From Stenogyne calaminthoides (taxonomy: Eukaryota > Streptophyta > Magnoliopsida > Lamiales > Lamiaceae), in NCBI GenBank assembly GCA_037126765.1, contig JBBCBC010000017.1:21691916-21755915 (forward strand): 64,000 bases of DNA. Reading direction: 5' to 3'. The translations under genes were made by a program, and so were the position numbers. This document shows positions 47,319 to 57,640 of the stretch, in pieces. How positions within the stretch are numbered: position 1 is the first letter of the stretch; every line of letters starts with the position of its first letter. Below the pieces are notes generated by a model that saw nothing but the letters and a program-made list of their open reading frames with translations, ran no database searches and had not been told where the DNA came from.

Positions 47319-47660
47319 ATTGGTATCAGAGCGGGAGTTCAAAAGTTCACTGATTTCAAATGTGACAACCTGAACTGATCTATTTTAAAACCTGTTTCTG
47401 TACTGATACCAACAATTGGTATCAAAGCGGGAGTTCAAAAGATTATTTTTTATGTGATCGTCAATTGGTATCAGAGCGGGAGTTGTGATAACCTGAACTG
47501 GTCTATTTTAAAACTCGTTTCTGTACTGATACCAACAATTGGTATCAAAGCGGGAGTTCAAAAGATCACTTTTTATATGATCGCCTGAACTGATCTATTT
47601 TAAAACCCGTTTCTGTACTGATACCAACAATTGGTATCAGAGCGGGAGTTCAAAAGTTCA
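47319..47660 (+). repeat. Five repeated primer-binding-site-like motifs with hairpins
   Basis: TGGTATCAGAGC or TGGTATCAAAGC, complementary to the plant initiator-Met tRNA 3' end (established for copia elements), occurs at 47321, 47417, 47466, 47540 and 47632. The first is correctly placed 2 bp after the LTR. Three of the others (47417, 47540 and 47632) are the right arm of a palindrome TGATACCAACAATTGGTATC-A (47404, 47527, 47619). Each is followed by GCGGGAGTTCAAAAG or a variant and CTGAACTGATCTATTTTAA. Confidence 0.9.
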
Positions 47661-47754
47661 CTGATTTCAAATGTGACAATCTGAACTGATCTTTTTAAAC
47701 AAAAACCCGATCTCTGTATAAATGCATATATTTTAATGTTTTGGCGTCATTATC

Positions 47755-47768
47755 AAAAAGGGGGAAAT
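47755..47768 (+). other. Polypurine tract
   Basis: AAAAAGGGGGAAAT directly before TGTTGGG. It is only 0.43 kb after the primer site, so the plus-strand part has no coding interior. Confidence 0.85.
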
Positions 47769-49348
47769 TGTTGGGATATTTTAGTTTTGATGAATTATGC
47801 CAAAACATTATCAACTTGTGTTATTGAAGATAATCTACAGATAACAAGTTGAGGGGGAACAAGAGAACAAGTTGGGGGGGAACTCACGAAATCAGACGAG
47901 GCTGCAAACGAGACTGATCAAGATCAGATGAGTAAGATGAGTTCCGGAGTTTAACTGATGAGCTGAGCAAAATCAGAAGAGAAGAAAAGCTAAGCCAGCT
48001 GATCAGAAGATCAGATGACCTGACCAGATGACCTGATTAGATGACCAGAAAGATAAGCTGATCAGATGATCAGAAGAGAAGGGTGCAGATCAGAAGAGGA
48101 AGTTGCGGATCGTAAGAGGAAAGCGGTTGAGATCGATCGAGATCGACGTGATCGAGATCGGATAAAGCTAACCTGATGCAACTAACCCGATATGCTAACT
48201 CGATGTACTAATCGACGCAGATAAACCCGATATGCCGACTGATCTTTATAATGATCTCGACGTGAGCCGATCGAGAAATCGAGAAGAAATCGAAGAGAAG
48301 TCATTAGAAGACAAGTCATCTAAAGTCATGTTCCTTCGAGAATCGAACTCTCTTGATGATCGATCGATAGCTCGAACTCTTAGTGACTGAGGGTCAAATT
48401 GTGCGAAGTCGGAAGATTTGAACTCGATTAACGAGTGTCAAGATACCGATCGAGACAAGGTCCCAAAGAGAAGTCTCTTTGAATCAAGAATCCTGAGTCC
48501 AAGGAAGCCTGAGTTCGAAGAAACTGAGGATCAGATAATCCTGAAGACTCAGAAGATCATGAAGAATACGTGGACCATTGAGAGAAAGACAACCAGCCCG
48601 AAAAGGCTGCAAAAACTACAGAATAGTATGGATTTGAATGTGACTCCATCCAACGGTAACATTCAAATCCACACTATAAATACAAGTTCTTCCTTCATTA
48701 TTCAGGGTGGAGAGTGTGGAAAAAGATGCTACAGAGCCAAGAGCCATATACTCAAGCATTCCCACCATAGAACACTGAGCAAGAAATACACGATATATTC
48801 AAGAGTGTTCTACCCTAGATCTAAGCACAAATGTAATATCCTAAGCTTAGAGAGATTTTCCCATCCTTAGCATTGAGGCTAAACAAATGTAAGGGAAAAC
48901 CTCAACCTAGTTGGAAACCAAACAAACCTTACCCAAATCAGTTTGATAGGTTAAGTTTGTAGGTGAGTGTGAACTTCGGTAAACATCTAAGCAATCCCGA
49001 AAGGGAGGGTAGGCGATCCCGTGAGGGTGATAAGTCCCGTTTGAGTGTGAACTCGGTAAACATCTGTTGGGTGTTGGACTAACACGTTAAACTAAGTCCA
49101 GTTGGTTAAGTAGGTGCCCCTGTTGAAAGGGAAGAGTGGATGTAGGAGTTGGACTCCGAACCATTATAAAATCGTGTGTTCTTTATTGCTTTATGTTCTT
49201 ACTTGCCATATGCATTTGATTAATAGCAAAACACATATCGTTCTTAAAAGCAAAAAAAAAAATTGGAATCACTCTGCCCTCACCCCTGTTTTATATGCAT
49301 TACAATTGGTATTTAACGCATTCATGGGTTTTCAAAACGGGACCATCA
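47769..49348 (+). repeat. Plus-strand 3' LTR of the composite (1580 bp)
   Basis: TGTTGGGATATTTTAG...GGGACCATCA. It is related to, but clearly a different subfamily from, the minus-strand LTR at 33809. A TATAAATAC box lies at about 48676. The U3 is rich in CTGATCAG-type palindromes (47940-48110), and 48110-48420 is a patch where CG replaces most CAG/CTG. Confidence 0.88.
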
Positions 49349-49563
49349 ATACTTTATTTTTTATTTAATTAGAGTTGAGAACAAAAGAAGTTAGATGGAA
49401 ATTGAAAAAAAATAACTATTGTTTTGTCATAAAACTGTCCGAGTCTTTTTTTTGCAACACATTGAAAGTTAAGTACCTACCCTGCAAAAGTTTAAAGTTA
49501 GATCGTTAAAGTGCAATAAGGGGCAAAGATAAATCATGTTTTTGCAATTTGTCCTTGTGGAAA

Positions 49564-49745
49564 TAGTCTACATATTTTTTTCAAAGATTTTTCTCAATCT
49601 ATTGTAATTTGTTAATATTTATCCCATACATATTTATTCCAAAGATTTTTCTCAATCCATTATAATTTATTAATATTTTTTCAAAGATTTTTCTCAATTC
49701 GTTATAATTTGTTCCGTTATAATTTGTTAATATTTATTCTAAAGA
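49564..49745. repeat. Short tandem repeats flanking the MULE
   Basis: Three to four imperfect units of TTTCAAAGATTTTTCTCAAT plus TGTAATTTGTTAATATTTAT. A related unit lies left of the MULE at about 30945-30985, so the MULE inserted into this repeat. Confidence 0.65.
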
Positions 49746-49839
49746 TTTATTTTCCAATTTGATAATAATTTTGGCTGGAAAATCCAATGATTTCTAAAAG
49801 TAGGTCGGTTTATGCTATTATTATATATATAGACAATTA

Positions 49840-50165
49840 TAGTTTTTCTGCATTACAATGATAGTTTATTTTGCATACAGTGACAATGATAGTTTTATGA
49901 ATAACAATTATATATTTTTTTGCTTAACATTGATAGTTTTGTCTGCGTAACAGTGATAACTTGTTTTGCATACAGTACAATGATAGTTTTTATGAATAAT
50001 AAGAATAGTTTTTTCTGTATAAAGAGATAATTTTTTTGTTTAACAGTAATAATTTTTCTGCATAACAATGATAATTTGTTTTGCATACAGTGACAGTGAT
50101 AGTCTTTAAGAATAGTAGCGAAAGTTTTTATACTTAATAGTTTTTTTTTTTTTTATGCATAACAA
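49840..50165. repeat. Minisatellite with TTTGCATACAGTGACAATGA
   Basis: About five imperfect units combining TGCATAACAATGATAGTTT, TTTTGCATACAGTGACAATG and ATAGTTTTTATGAATAA. Non-coding. Confidence 0.75.
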
Positions 50166-50630
50166 CGAACTGCTTACTGACGGTGAAGTATAATGAAGAA
50201 TTGAACGGAGTAAAGCGATAGTGGCAGCAATTTCCTGCGACAACGGTTACTTGCAGCAGCGGCGATTTCCTTCAAGCTTGGCGGTACAATCTCAGCGGAG
50301 AATTGTGAAGGATTTGAATGGTCTTGTAATGGAATTCAACTAAAGGATATTAATGATTTTGTGTGATTTGAAGGGAGGGAGGGGAGGGTTTCGGCTGGAA
50401 TCAGAAAATTAAAAGGGAAAATTTACTTATTATATGTGACTTGTTTTTTAGAGGCGGGTTGAGGGTAGCCCATGTTCATCATGAACCGGGTCAAAAAAAA
50501 TTTATCTTCTTAATTTGGAACATGGTCACAATATATTAAGTTTAAAACATCGCTAAAATATTGATTCAAAATGATACATTTTTAATGGGGTTAAAATTAG
50601 ACTTTGTGGATATAATGAGGGCAGATATAT
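50166..50630. other. Unassigned spacer
   Basis: No gene recognised. A moderately GC-rich stretch (50180-50400) resembles decayed leader or promoter sequence but has no usable ORF. Confidence 0.5.
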
Positions 50631-50639
50631 CATTTTAGA

Positions 50640-50881
50640 CAAAGTTTAGTATGAAAATTTTCATACATGAAATTTTTTAATTTACAATCAAATTCTGTAA
50701 TTGATGAAGGTAAGACAAAATTGAGTGGTTCATGGTTCACTCAGCCCAAGTTGTTCATGGTTCACCCGGCCCGAATAGGTCATAATTTAGGGTTCATTAT
50801 TTAGTGTTTAGGGTGTAGATGATTGATTTAGAACAATTTTATAGATTTTCTTACATGAAAATTTTCACATTAGACATACTC
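50640..50881 (-). mobile_element. Mutator-type MITE, copy 2 (242 bp)
   Basis: Same family as 16325-16569 in inverse orientation; shared interior landmarks are CACCCTAAACACTAAATAAT and GGTTCATGGTTCAC (read on this strand). Flanked by the identical 9 bases ATCATTTTA (50631-50639 and 50882-50890). Confidence 0.9.
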
Positions 50882-51013
50882 ATCATTTTAATTCAAAAGC
50901 TTGTACTATCAAACAAACGACGTTGCAGTTATCTTGTTCTAAGAGTAAATTTACCAAACAGTTTGATACACAACTCAATTGACCAAAACTTGTTTAGTTA
51001 CGCAGGTGTAGAG

Positions 51014-51844
51014 TGTTGGGAAATAGGATGCCCGGATCTATTCTAGGTGCAATTTAAGTACTGTTGATGTTGCACGGATGTTGTTCTAGATGTTGGACAA
51101 CATTCTGCACAACATCATAAATTTGCCCTTTCTCCTAACATTGACTCCGGTTTAATAGATGTGTTTCTCTATGTTTCCTACATTGCAGGTTGAAGATAAT
51201 CTCGGATTTTATCAAGCGGTTGCAACTGATGGAGTGAGAATAGAAAGATCATGGGTGGTTACACCAAGATCATGGAGATAGTGGATGAGAAGTTCAAGGC
51301 TGTTCACACCAAGTGGATAGGACAATGCAGTTGGTTCGAAAGTCTATAAATAGACTGCATTGGTCGACATTCAAGTTTGAGTTAAAGTAAAATCTCATTT
51401 ACTCTACTCCAAACTTAAGAGAGTAACATCCAAGACACAACCAAGAGTGAAAAATCGAGTGTTAGTAATTCTAAGAGTGTGAGGGTCGATGTTATTCTAT
51501 GTGTACTGGTCAAGGGAATACAATCTCTCCTATCAGTATTGATTTTGTCTTATTAGATCAAGTTTTAGGTTGAATAAGATCACTAGTTACTTGATTGAAT
51601 AGATTGATTTTGGTGTGTGGTTTTTCACTACACCTTTTAGGATCTTGTAAGAGATTCGTGTGTATCTCACAACTTGTTATAGTGATGTTTTTAACCATGA
51701 GGTTCGTATAGTCTGGATTACAGACTATACAAAGTTTTGAAATCCTTTGCACTGCGTTTTTATGCTTCTGCTGTCATATGTTGTTTTACATGTTGCATAA
51801 CATTTTTAACAACACTCTGAAAAATACACGCACACACACTGTCA
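51014..51844 (+). repeat. 5' LTR of copia A (831 bp)
   Basis: Begins TGTTGGGAAATAGGATGCCC and ends CACACACTGTCA. A TATAAATAG box lies at 51345-51353, with transcription-start spacing typical of copia LTRs. The base after the LTR opens a GTTGGCGCCAAAGC stretch that is the likely primer site. No second copy is available for confirmation. Confidence 0.7.
51345..51353 (+). promoter_or_regulatory. TATA box of LTR A
   Basis: TCTATAAATAGACTGC, a canonical plant TATA box inside the LTR. Confidence 0.7.
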
Positions 51845-51858
51845 GTTGGCGCCAAAGC
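51845..51858 (+). other. Probable primer-binding site of copia A, non-canonical
   Basis: GTTGGCGCCAAAGC follows the LTR. It is not the initiator-Met type (TGGTATCAGAGC) used by the other two families here. TTGGCGCC resembles primer sites for other tRNAs in plant retroelements, but I cannot assign the tRNA. Confidence 0.4.
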
Positions 51859-51910
51859 TATAAATTTGATACACTAAGTTAAAGGTCCTGTGTTTAAAGT
51901 GTGTTTTACA

Positions 51911-53623
51911 ATGGATTATCCACTGACTCCGTCTTTAAACCCTTCAATTTTGGATGGATCAAATTACCCATATTGGAAACCTAAAATGCGCATGTACATT
52001 AAGTCTATTGATGAGAGAGCATGGTGTAGTGTGTTATCTGGTTAGAATCCACCAAGAACAATTGATGATAGAGATGGAGAATCGCAAGTCAAAAAGGAGA
52101 TTGATTGGTCAAATGATGAATGCACATCGGCCAATTTCAATTCTAAAGCTCTTAATGTTATATTTACTGCTACTGATGTTTCAATGTTTAAACTGATATC
52201 TAACTGTGTTTCTTCTAAGGATGCATGAGAAATATTGCAGGAACATTGTGAAGGATCAGAAAGTGTTCGAAGGAATAGACTCAGAATGTTGGGAACCAAG
52301 TTTGAAAACTTGAAGATGAAGGATGATGAAAGCATTTCATCGTACAATGAAAGGATAAGTGAGATTTCTAATGAGTCACACTCACTTGGTGATCCAATTT
52401 CCAACACTCGGTTAGTCAATAAAATACTTAGAACTGTTCCTAAAAGATTTGATGCTAAAATATGTGCAATAGAAGAGGCTAAAAACACTGATTTATTGAG
52501 TCAAAATGAGTTGATCAGTATTTTGAAAACTTATGAGATAAACTCAAATATGTTAGATGATGATAAACATGAGAAAGATAAAGACAAGAAAATACTTGCT
52601 TTTAGAGGTGAAACTTCTGATAATGTTGGAAAACATCCTTATGTAACTGAAGTTGATTCTGATGAAGATGTTTCTGATTTATGTGATGAAGACATTTCTG
52701 AACAATTTGCTTTTATCACTAAGCAATTTAAATCTTATCTAAAAGGAAAGTTCAGAAGACCAAATGGTCAATTTCAATCAAAGGATAAGTTTAATCAAAA
52801 CTCTCCTCCCTCTGATAAAAAGCTTGTTCCAAGCCAGTCTTCCAGTTTCAATCAACCTAGACAATTTACAAAGGATAATAAGTTCAAATATGATCCTGAG
52901 TACATAAAAAAACTTAAATGTGATGCATGTTCTGGATATGGTCATTATGCTAATGAATGTGCTAATACTTTGCTTAGGAAGAAGATGAACTTTAATGCTA
53001 CCTTGAGTGATGATTCTGATGATGAAACTGATGGTGATAAATGTGAACTAAGTGATATGTCTGCTAAAATAGTTTATGATGATACATTTGATGATGATCT
53101 CGATGATTATTGGTCTGAAGCAGATTCAGATGTTATCACAACATCTGAAACAACATTCAGTAAAAATGATTCTAAGATTAACTGTTTTGCTGGAACTATT
53201 CTGAATGTTGAAACATCAAGTTCTGCTGATTATAACTCTGAATATCTGAAGTTTAAATCTGATTTAGAAACTCAAAAACAGGTGTTGAGTTCTTTATCTT
53301 TAGAAAATTCAGATTTGAAAGAAAATCTTGTTAAGCTTGAAGTTCTTCTAACTAGAAAAGATGTGGAAATTTCTGCTTTGAAAGATGAACTTAAAAGCAC
53401 TACTCTTAGCTTTAAAAAGTTTTCTGCTAGCACTACTGATTTGAATGATGCATTGATGATTGGTAGACATGGTAATGCTGGACTTGGCTTTGAAAAATCT
53501 TTTGAGAATACTCCTATATCCTGTAAACCTATTTCTTTTGTTAAAGATGGAACTTCTGTACCAAAATCTTTGAAAGGTAAACAAAAGAAGGGATATAAAT
53601 GCTGGAATATTTTTACCAGATAA
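51911..53623 (+). pseudogene. Copia A gag, broken by two Trp-to-stop changes
   Basis: The ATG at 51911 opens with LDGSNYPYWKPKMRMYIKSI, the usual copia gag beginning. In-frame TAG (52043-52045, G-stop-NPP) and TGA (52226-52228, DA-stop-EIL) replace expected Trp codons. From 52235 the frame is open for 462 codons: UBN2 capsid-type region (NRLRMLGTKFENLKMKDDES), linker, CCHC knuckle CDACSGYGHYANEC (about residues 230-243 of that frame), an acidic stretch (DDTFDDDLDDYWSEADSD) and a coiled coil (about residues 340-405). It ends at a frameshift near 53600, after which the polyprotein resumes as GIFLPDKIEHP. Confidence 0.9.
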
Positions 53624-54117
53624 AATTGAACATCCCATAAAACAGGTTAACAACACTAAAAAGTTGATTCATGAGAACATGTCTTGTAATGTTGTGTATA
53701 CATCTTTGAAAGCATGTGTTCCTGGATCTTGATATTTTGATAGTGGTTGTTCTAGACACATGACTGGTCAAGTTGATCATCTGACTAATTATACATCATA
53801 CAATGGTGGTCATGTTACCTATGGTGGTGGTTCAAAAGGTAAAGTTGTTGGTAAAGGAACATTGAATGTTTCTGGTTTTCCAAAGTTCACAAATGTGTTA
53901 CATGTAAAAGGTTTACTTGTTAATCTGATTAGTATTAGTCAATTATGTGATGATGATTTACATGTGAAATTTGACAAGAATTCATGGTATGTGTTTGATA
54001 AGAATGATGAATGCTTAATGGCTGGCAATAGATCTGTTGATAATTGTTATTTGATTGGTTCAAATCATATTTGTAAAAGTGCTAAAGCAGATGATATTAT
54101 TATGTGGCATAAAAAAC
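53624..54117 (+). pseudogene. Copia A protease and start of GAG-pre-integrase
   Basis: Reads KACVPGS, TGA (53730-53732, expected Trp), then YFDSGCSRHMTG, the aspartic-protease active site, continuing to VLHVKGLLVNLISISQLCDD and IIMWHKKL. It is interrupted at 54118 by the LTR of copia B. Confidence 0.88.
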
Positions 54118-55945
54118 TGTTGGGATTATACTAGAAAGTATGCTTTTACTTTGTATAATCAAAACTGAATTTCGGACTTATTTACTGAAATAAATTGTTT
54201 ATCACTTATGCTTTAAATATCATCGAATGTTACATATATTTACTGCATAACTGTTCAATAAATAGTACGTGTTACATTGTAGTTAATTTAGTGATACCAG
54301 ATCACAAAAGATTAAATTAACAGTCCCTTGTAACCAAAAGTACAACATTCACGACCTAGATGGAAATGAACAATCCATCGTGAAAGGTTGAAGTGTAAGG
54401 CTCAGATTGGTTTGTCTTGATCAAGAGATTACACTAGTGCATGACTGATGCACTGAATAGGACCTACAGGAGGACAAATTCTTCAGAACTGAACAAGGAA
54501 GAATTAGACCTCAGTGGTTCGTTATTTCTTAATCTTCGTCCCTTAAATAGGATCACGTGTGGTTGGTAACTATTGCTTTGATTTATCACGGGTAGAGAAT
54601 CAACGAGATTCAATACTTTTTATCTTGGGCAATATTATTGGTCATATGCGATTGCTAAGATTTAATACGGAGAATCGTGTGCAAGTACGCTTGTTCGATT
54701 TGCCCCCTTGGGAGGTTCATAATATTTATCATACCAAATCTTGCAAGTGAAACTAGTTTTCGGTATGGATAATAATGTTGAACCGTTCCTTAACCAAGGA
54801 CAAAAGATATTAATTAATGGAAATCTATTTCAGTAGCTTGAATTAATTAATGGGCAAGATAATCTTAAACACGGGAAATAATAACCGGGAGCCATATTGA
54901 CTGTAATATGGGTTAAGATGGATAGTGCAATATTAATTATGTAGTGGGATTAATTAATATTTATGAGCTTGAATAATATTGTGTCTCAATATTGATAATT
55001 CAAGATCCATTGGAAGGTCCAATCTTAATTCTCCTAAAGGCCCCCTAAGTAGCCCAACATATAGTCCAATAACTGAAAAAAGTGTTTAAAATAAAATAAA
55101 TATTGTTGCTTATTTTTTCCATTATTTTCGAAATTTATGGATAAAAAGGGGAGAAAGATTTTCTTTGAATTTTGTTATGGAATGAAGATATGTATTCTTG
55201 GAATAAAAGATTATCTCATTAAATTCAAGAAATCTCCCACTTGGTTATTCATGAAGAAAATTTTGAAATTTTTGAAATATAAAGGGCAAGAAAGATTTTC
55301 TTGAAAAAAATATTATGGAAGATATGTATTTCTTGAAATACAAGAATATCTCATAAATTCAAGAAGATCCAAATCTTGGATTCTTGCCTATAATTTCGAA
55401 AATATCCCATAACAAAGAGTAGGTGGGATTTTGTGAAATATTATAATTATGAGAAAAAGAATCTAGGAGATATATTCAAGATTTTTTGGAGATCAAGAAA
55501 AGATTTTCCCACATTATTTTTTGCCCAAAATTTTCGACCACCTATGCTCTATAAATAGGGGATGACTCTTTCATTCCCAAGTACAATTCCATGTGCTGGA
55601 AAAATTAGTAAATCCACAAAGGTGGTGCAACATAATTTATTTTTCTTTTGTTAATTGTTCGCAAGTGTCCTACCACCGGATAGTCGAGCAAGGATTAAGG
55701 GAATACTTGTGAAGTTCTTTTGGTGAGTCTAATCAGCCAGACCATTGTCATCCCAAGAGGTACGTTCACGTAAACTCGTAGAATTCATCGCGTAGGGATT
55801 TACGTGAATTAATTATATGCATGATTTGTTGTTGGATTATTATTTGAATTAATATAGGATTAATTCATGCTAGTAATAATTATTAGAATTAAATTTGTAT
55901 TTAAATATTCATCCCGAATAGATCTGTGCAACTTATTCCCCAACA
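54118..55945 (+). repeat. 5' LTR of copia B (1828 bp)
   Basis: TGTTGGGATTATACTAG...TTCCCCAACA, with perfect 7-bp inverted ends. The start is fixed by the identical sequence at 60090. A CTATAAATAGG box lies at about 55550-55560. Confidence 0.92.
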
Positions 55946-55960
55946 ACTGGTATCAGAGCC
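55946..55960 (+). other. Primer-binding site of copia B
   Basis: ACTGGTATCAGAGCC immediately follows the LTR, complementary to the initiator-Met tRNA 3' end. Confidence 0.9.
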
Positions 55961-56249
55961 ACGGTTTCGGGCACTGAATTTTTTAAATTGTAATTTAATT
56001 CGTTTACATTAAATTTGAAATTGGATAGTAGAATTGCTAGATCCTTTTGCAGGTATCCAATTGTCATGGAATTTAATGTGTTTATTTATACATGCATATA
56101 AATTGTGGTTTTTAATTCGATTCGTTCGGATTCGTTTTGCCTCGTGAGAAAATCCACGAGTAGATTAGGATTTGTTTGATTTGATCAATGTAATAGACTA
56201 GTCTAGATCTAGGTTTATTTATTTTTTGTAAATAAATTGTAACCGGATT

Positions 56250-56820
56250 GGAAACGAAGGCGGAGATGAAGAATTAAAGGATAAAATCTAGAAAGGAAAA
56301 AGCGAGTGTAGCGCGTAAACGTGCCAAGGAGGCACGACTGTGACGCAGACGCACGCAGACGCATCGCCAAGACGGGCGCTAGCATGAGGCCGAGGGGCCG
56401 ACATGAGGATCAACAAGCTGCAAGACAAGCAAGGCGCTTAGGACGCCGGGCGTGGCGGCGCGTGGGATCGGGCGGATAGGTATTGGGCTACAAAGCATGG
56501 GAGGGCCGCGACGGGCGCTGCTGACGCTTCGGAGCTCCGTGGGCGGCGAGGGTCGGCGAAGGCGCGCCGAGATGCAAGACGGGTATACGTACCACGAGGC
56601 GACGCTGGTGATGCTCGCCGAGGCGCGCGCCGAGCGATGCGCAGCTGCGTTGCTAAGGCGCGACGGGCGATGTCGCCGCCAGTGGCCGGTCGGATGTGGT
56701 CGTGGCATCGGCCGTGGAGCTACGCGGGCGTGGGCGTTCGAGACCGGGGGTTTTTTGAGACGATCGAGTGGGAGAAATTCAAGACGGCGTTTCTTCAAAA
56801 TCAAGCCAAGAAAAATTAAA
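56250..56820 (+). other. GC- and CpG-rich block in the copia B leader
   Basis: An abrupt block of high GC, full of GCG/CGC, between the primer site and gag, in an otherwise AT-rich element. Both strands are open for over 120 codons here purely because stop codons are rare. The encoded residues (Arg/Ala-rich) show no recognisable domain. Confidence 0.6.
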
Positions 56821-57503
56821 CCATGACAATTGGATAATTTGGGCCCAATATGTTTAATTTTCCGCTTTGCTTGATTTATTATTGTGTTATCTTATGCTTT
56901 ATTTAATTTTTTTAAATGTGTTTGCATGAGAATTGCCCAATGAAAAATCTCACCGTCAAAATTACTAAGTATGTTTAAATAATTAATTGACAATTTTATT
57001 CCGGATAATAAAATTGAATTAATTTTGACCTCCATGATTTATTTATTTGTGAATTCTTTTGGAGAAATTCCCCCCACGGGACGGTCAAAAGTTAGCTTTC
57101 ACATGAATAAATTCCAAATGGATGATTGTGGATTATTACTAGTGGCGACGATGACCCTCCCCACGAGGCTCGTTCAAAGCAAAATAATAATCCTGTATTT
57201 AATCATGGTTATTACTTAGGTATAAAATTGATATGCATATACTTCCCCGAAGTCCCTGTCAATTTTATATTGGTCAAGTGGGAGCCAACTATTAATCTGG
57301 ATATTAAAGGTTTGTAACTGTTCTTGTTTGTAACCTGCTTGAATGTGTTTAAATAATGACCCACCCCACATGGCTTATTTAAACTGTTTTGAGATGTTGG
57401 CTGATGCATGTTCATATTTTTTTGAGATTTTAAATATGATGCATGTGATCGAATCTTGTGATATATTTGTGCTTATGCATATTATTGTTTATTTCAGTTC
57501 ATC

Positions 57504-57640
57504 ATGTCGCAATCTTCTAATCCACTGTCCAATATACTTAAAGACAATTTGCTTACTGGTGAAAACTATTTTGATTGGAAATACAAACTAAAACCTGTCC
57601 TAACCGCATCACCTTTAAAATGGGTACTTGAAGCATAAAT
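57504..57640 (+). pseudogene. Copia B gag, N-terminal stub
   Basis: The ATG at 57504 follows a TTTCAG. It opens MSQSSNPLSNILKDNLLTGE and reads YFDWKYKL, VLTA and WVLEA, a TNT1-type gag beginning, then stops at about codon 44. The rest of gag and the protease are missing; integrase sequence follows at once. Confidence 0.85.

Larger units (their letters stand above)
33809..49348. mobile_element. Sirevirus-like composite with inverted outer LTRs and one 5-bp target duplication
   Basis: The left end (33809, TGTAGGTCCCG) is the U5 end of a minus-strand 3' LTR. The right end (49348, GGGACCATCA) is the U5 end of a plus-strand 3' LTR. The five bases outside are the same, ATACT (33804-33808 and 49349-49353). 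Left part: minus-strand LTR, polypurine tract, accessory ORF, pol and gag. Right part: plus-strand truncated LTR, primer-site cluster, 0.45-kb interior, polypurine tract and full LTR. The two parts meet at 46817/46818. Confidence 0.75.
31044..49554. mobile_element. Mutator-type element with 9-bp target duplication, host to later insertions
   Basis: Left end GGACAAATTGCAAAAACATG; right end is its reverse complement. The inverted repeats stay similar for about 145 bp (31044-31190 against 49410-49554; both contain CTTTGCCCCTTATTG and TTTTGCAGGGTAG). Both ends are flanked by the identical 9 bases TTGTGGAAA (31035-31043 and 49555-49563). Removing the hAT with its solo LTR, and the Sirevirus composite, leaves a MULE of only about 0.6-0.7 kb without transposase, so it was non-autonomous. 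Confidence 0.9.
51014..54117 (+). mobile_element. Copia element A, 5' part (LTR, gag, protease)
   Basis: A plus-strand element with a 5' LTR (51014-51844), leader, gag (51911-53623) and protease with the start of GAG-pre-integrase, cut at 54117 by insertion of copia B inside the MWHKKL motif. The remainder of pol and the 3' LTR should lie beyond elements B and C, outside the window. Confidence 0.85.

Noticed and set aside
48418..48870. 150-codon plus-strand ORF
   Set aside because: Lies wholly in the U3/R part of the plus-strand LTR, across a CG-altered patch and the TATA box; not a plausible gene.
47087..49368. Two near-identical ORFs of 84-88 codons (47087 and 49114)
   Set aside because: They are the same LTR segment read in both LTR copies; no protein family is recognisable.
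56379..56826. Overlapping 124-141 codon ORFs on both strands
   Set aside because: The block is so GC-rich that stop codons are rare in every frame; no domain or consistent start.
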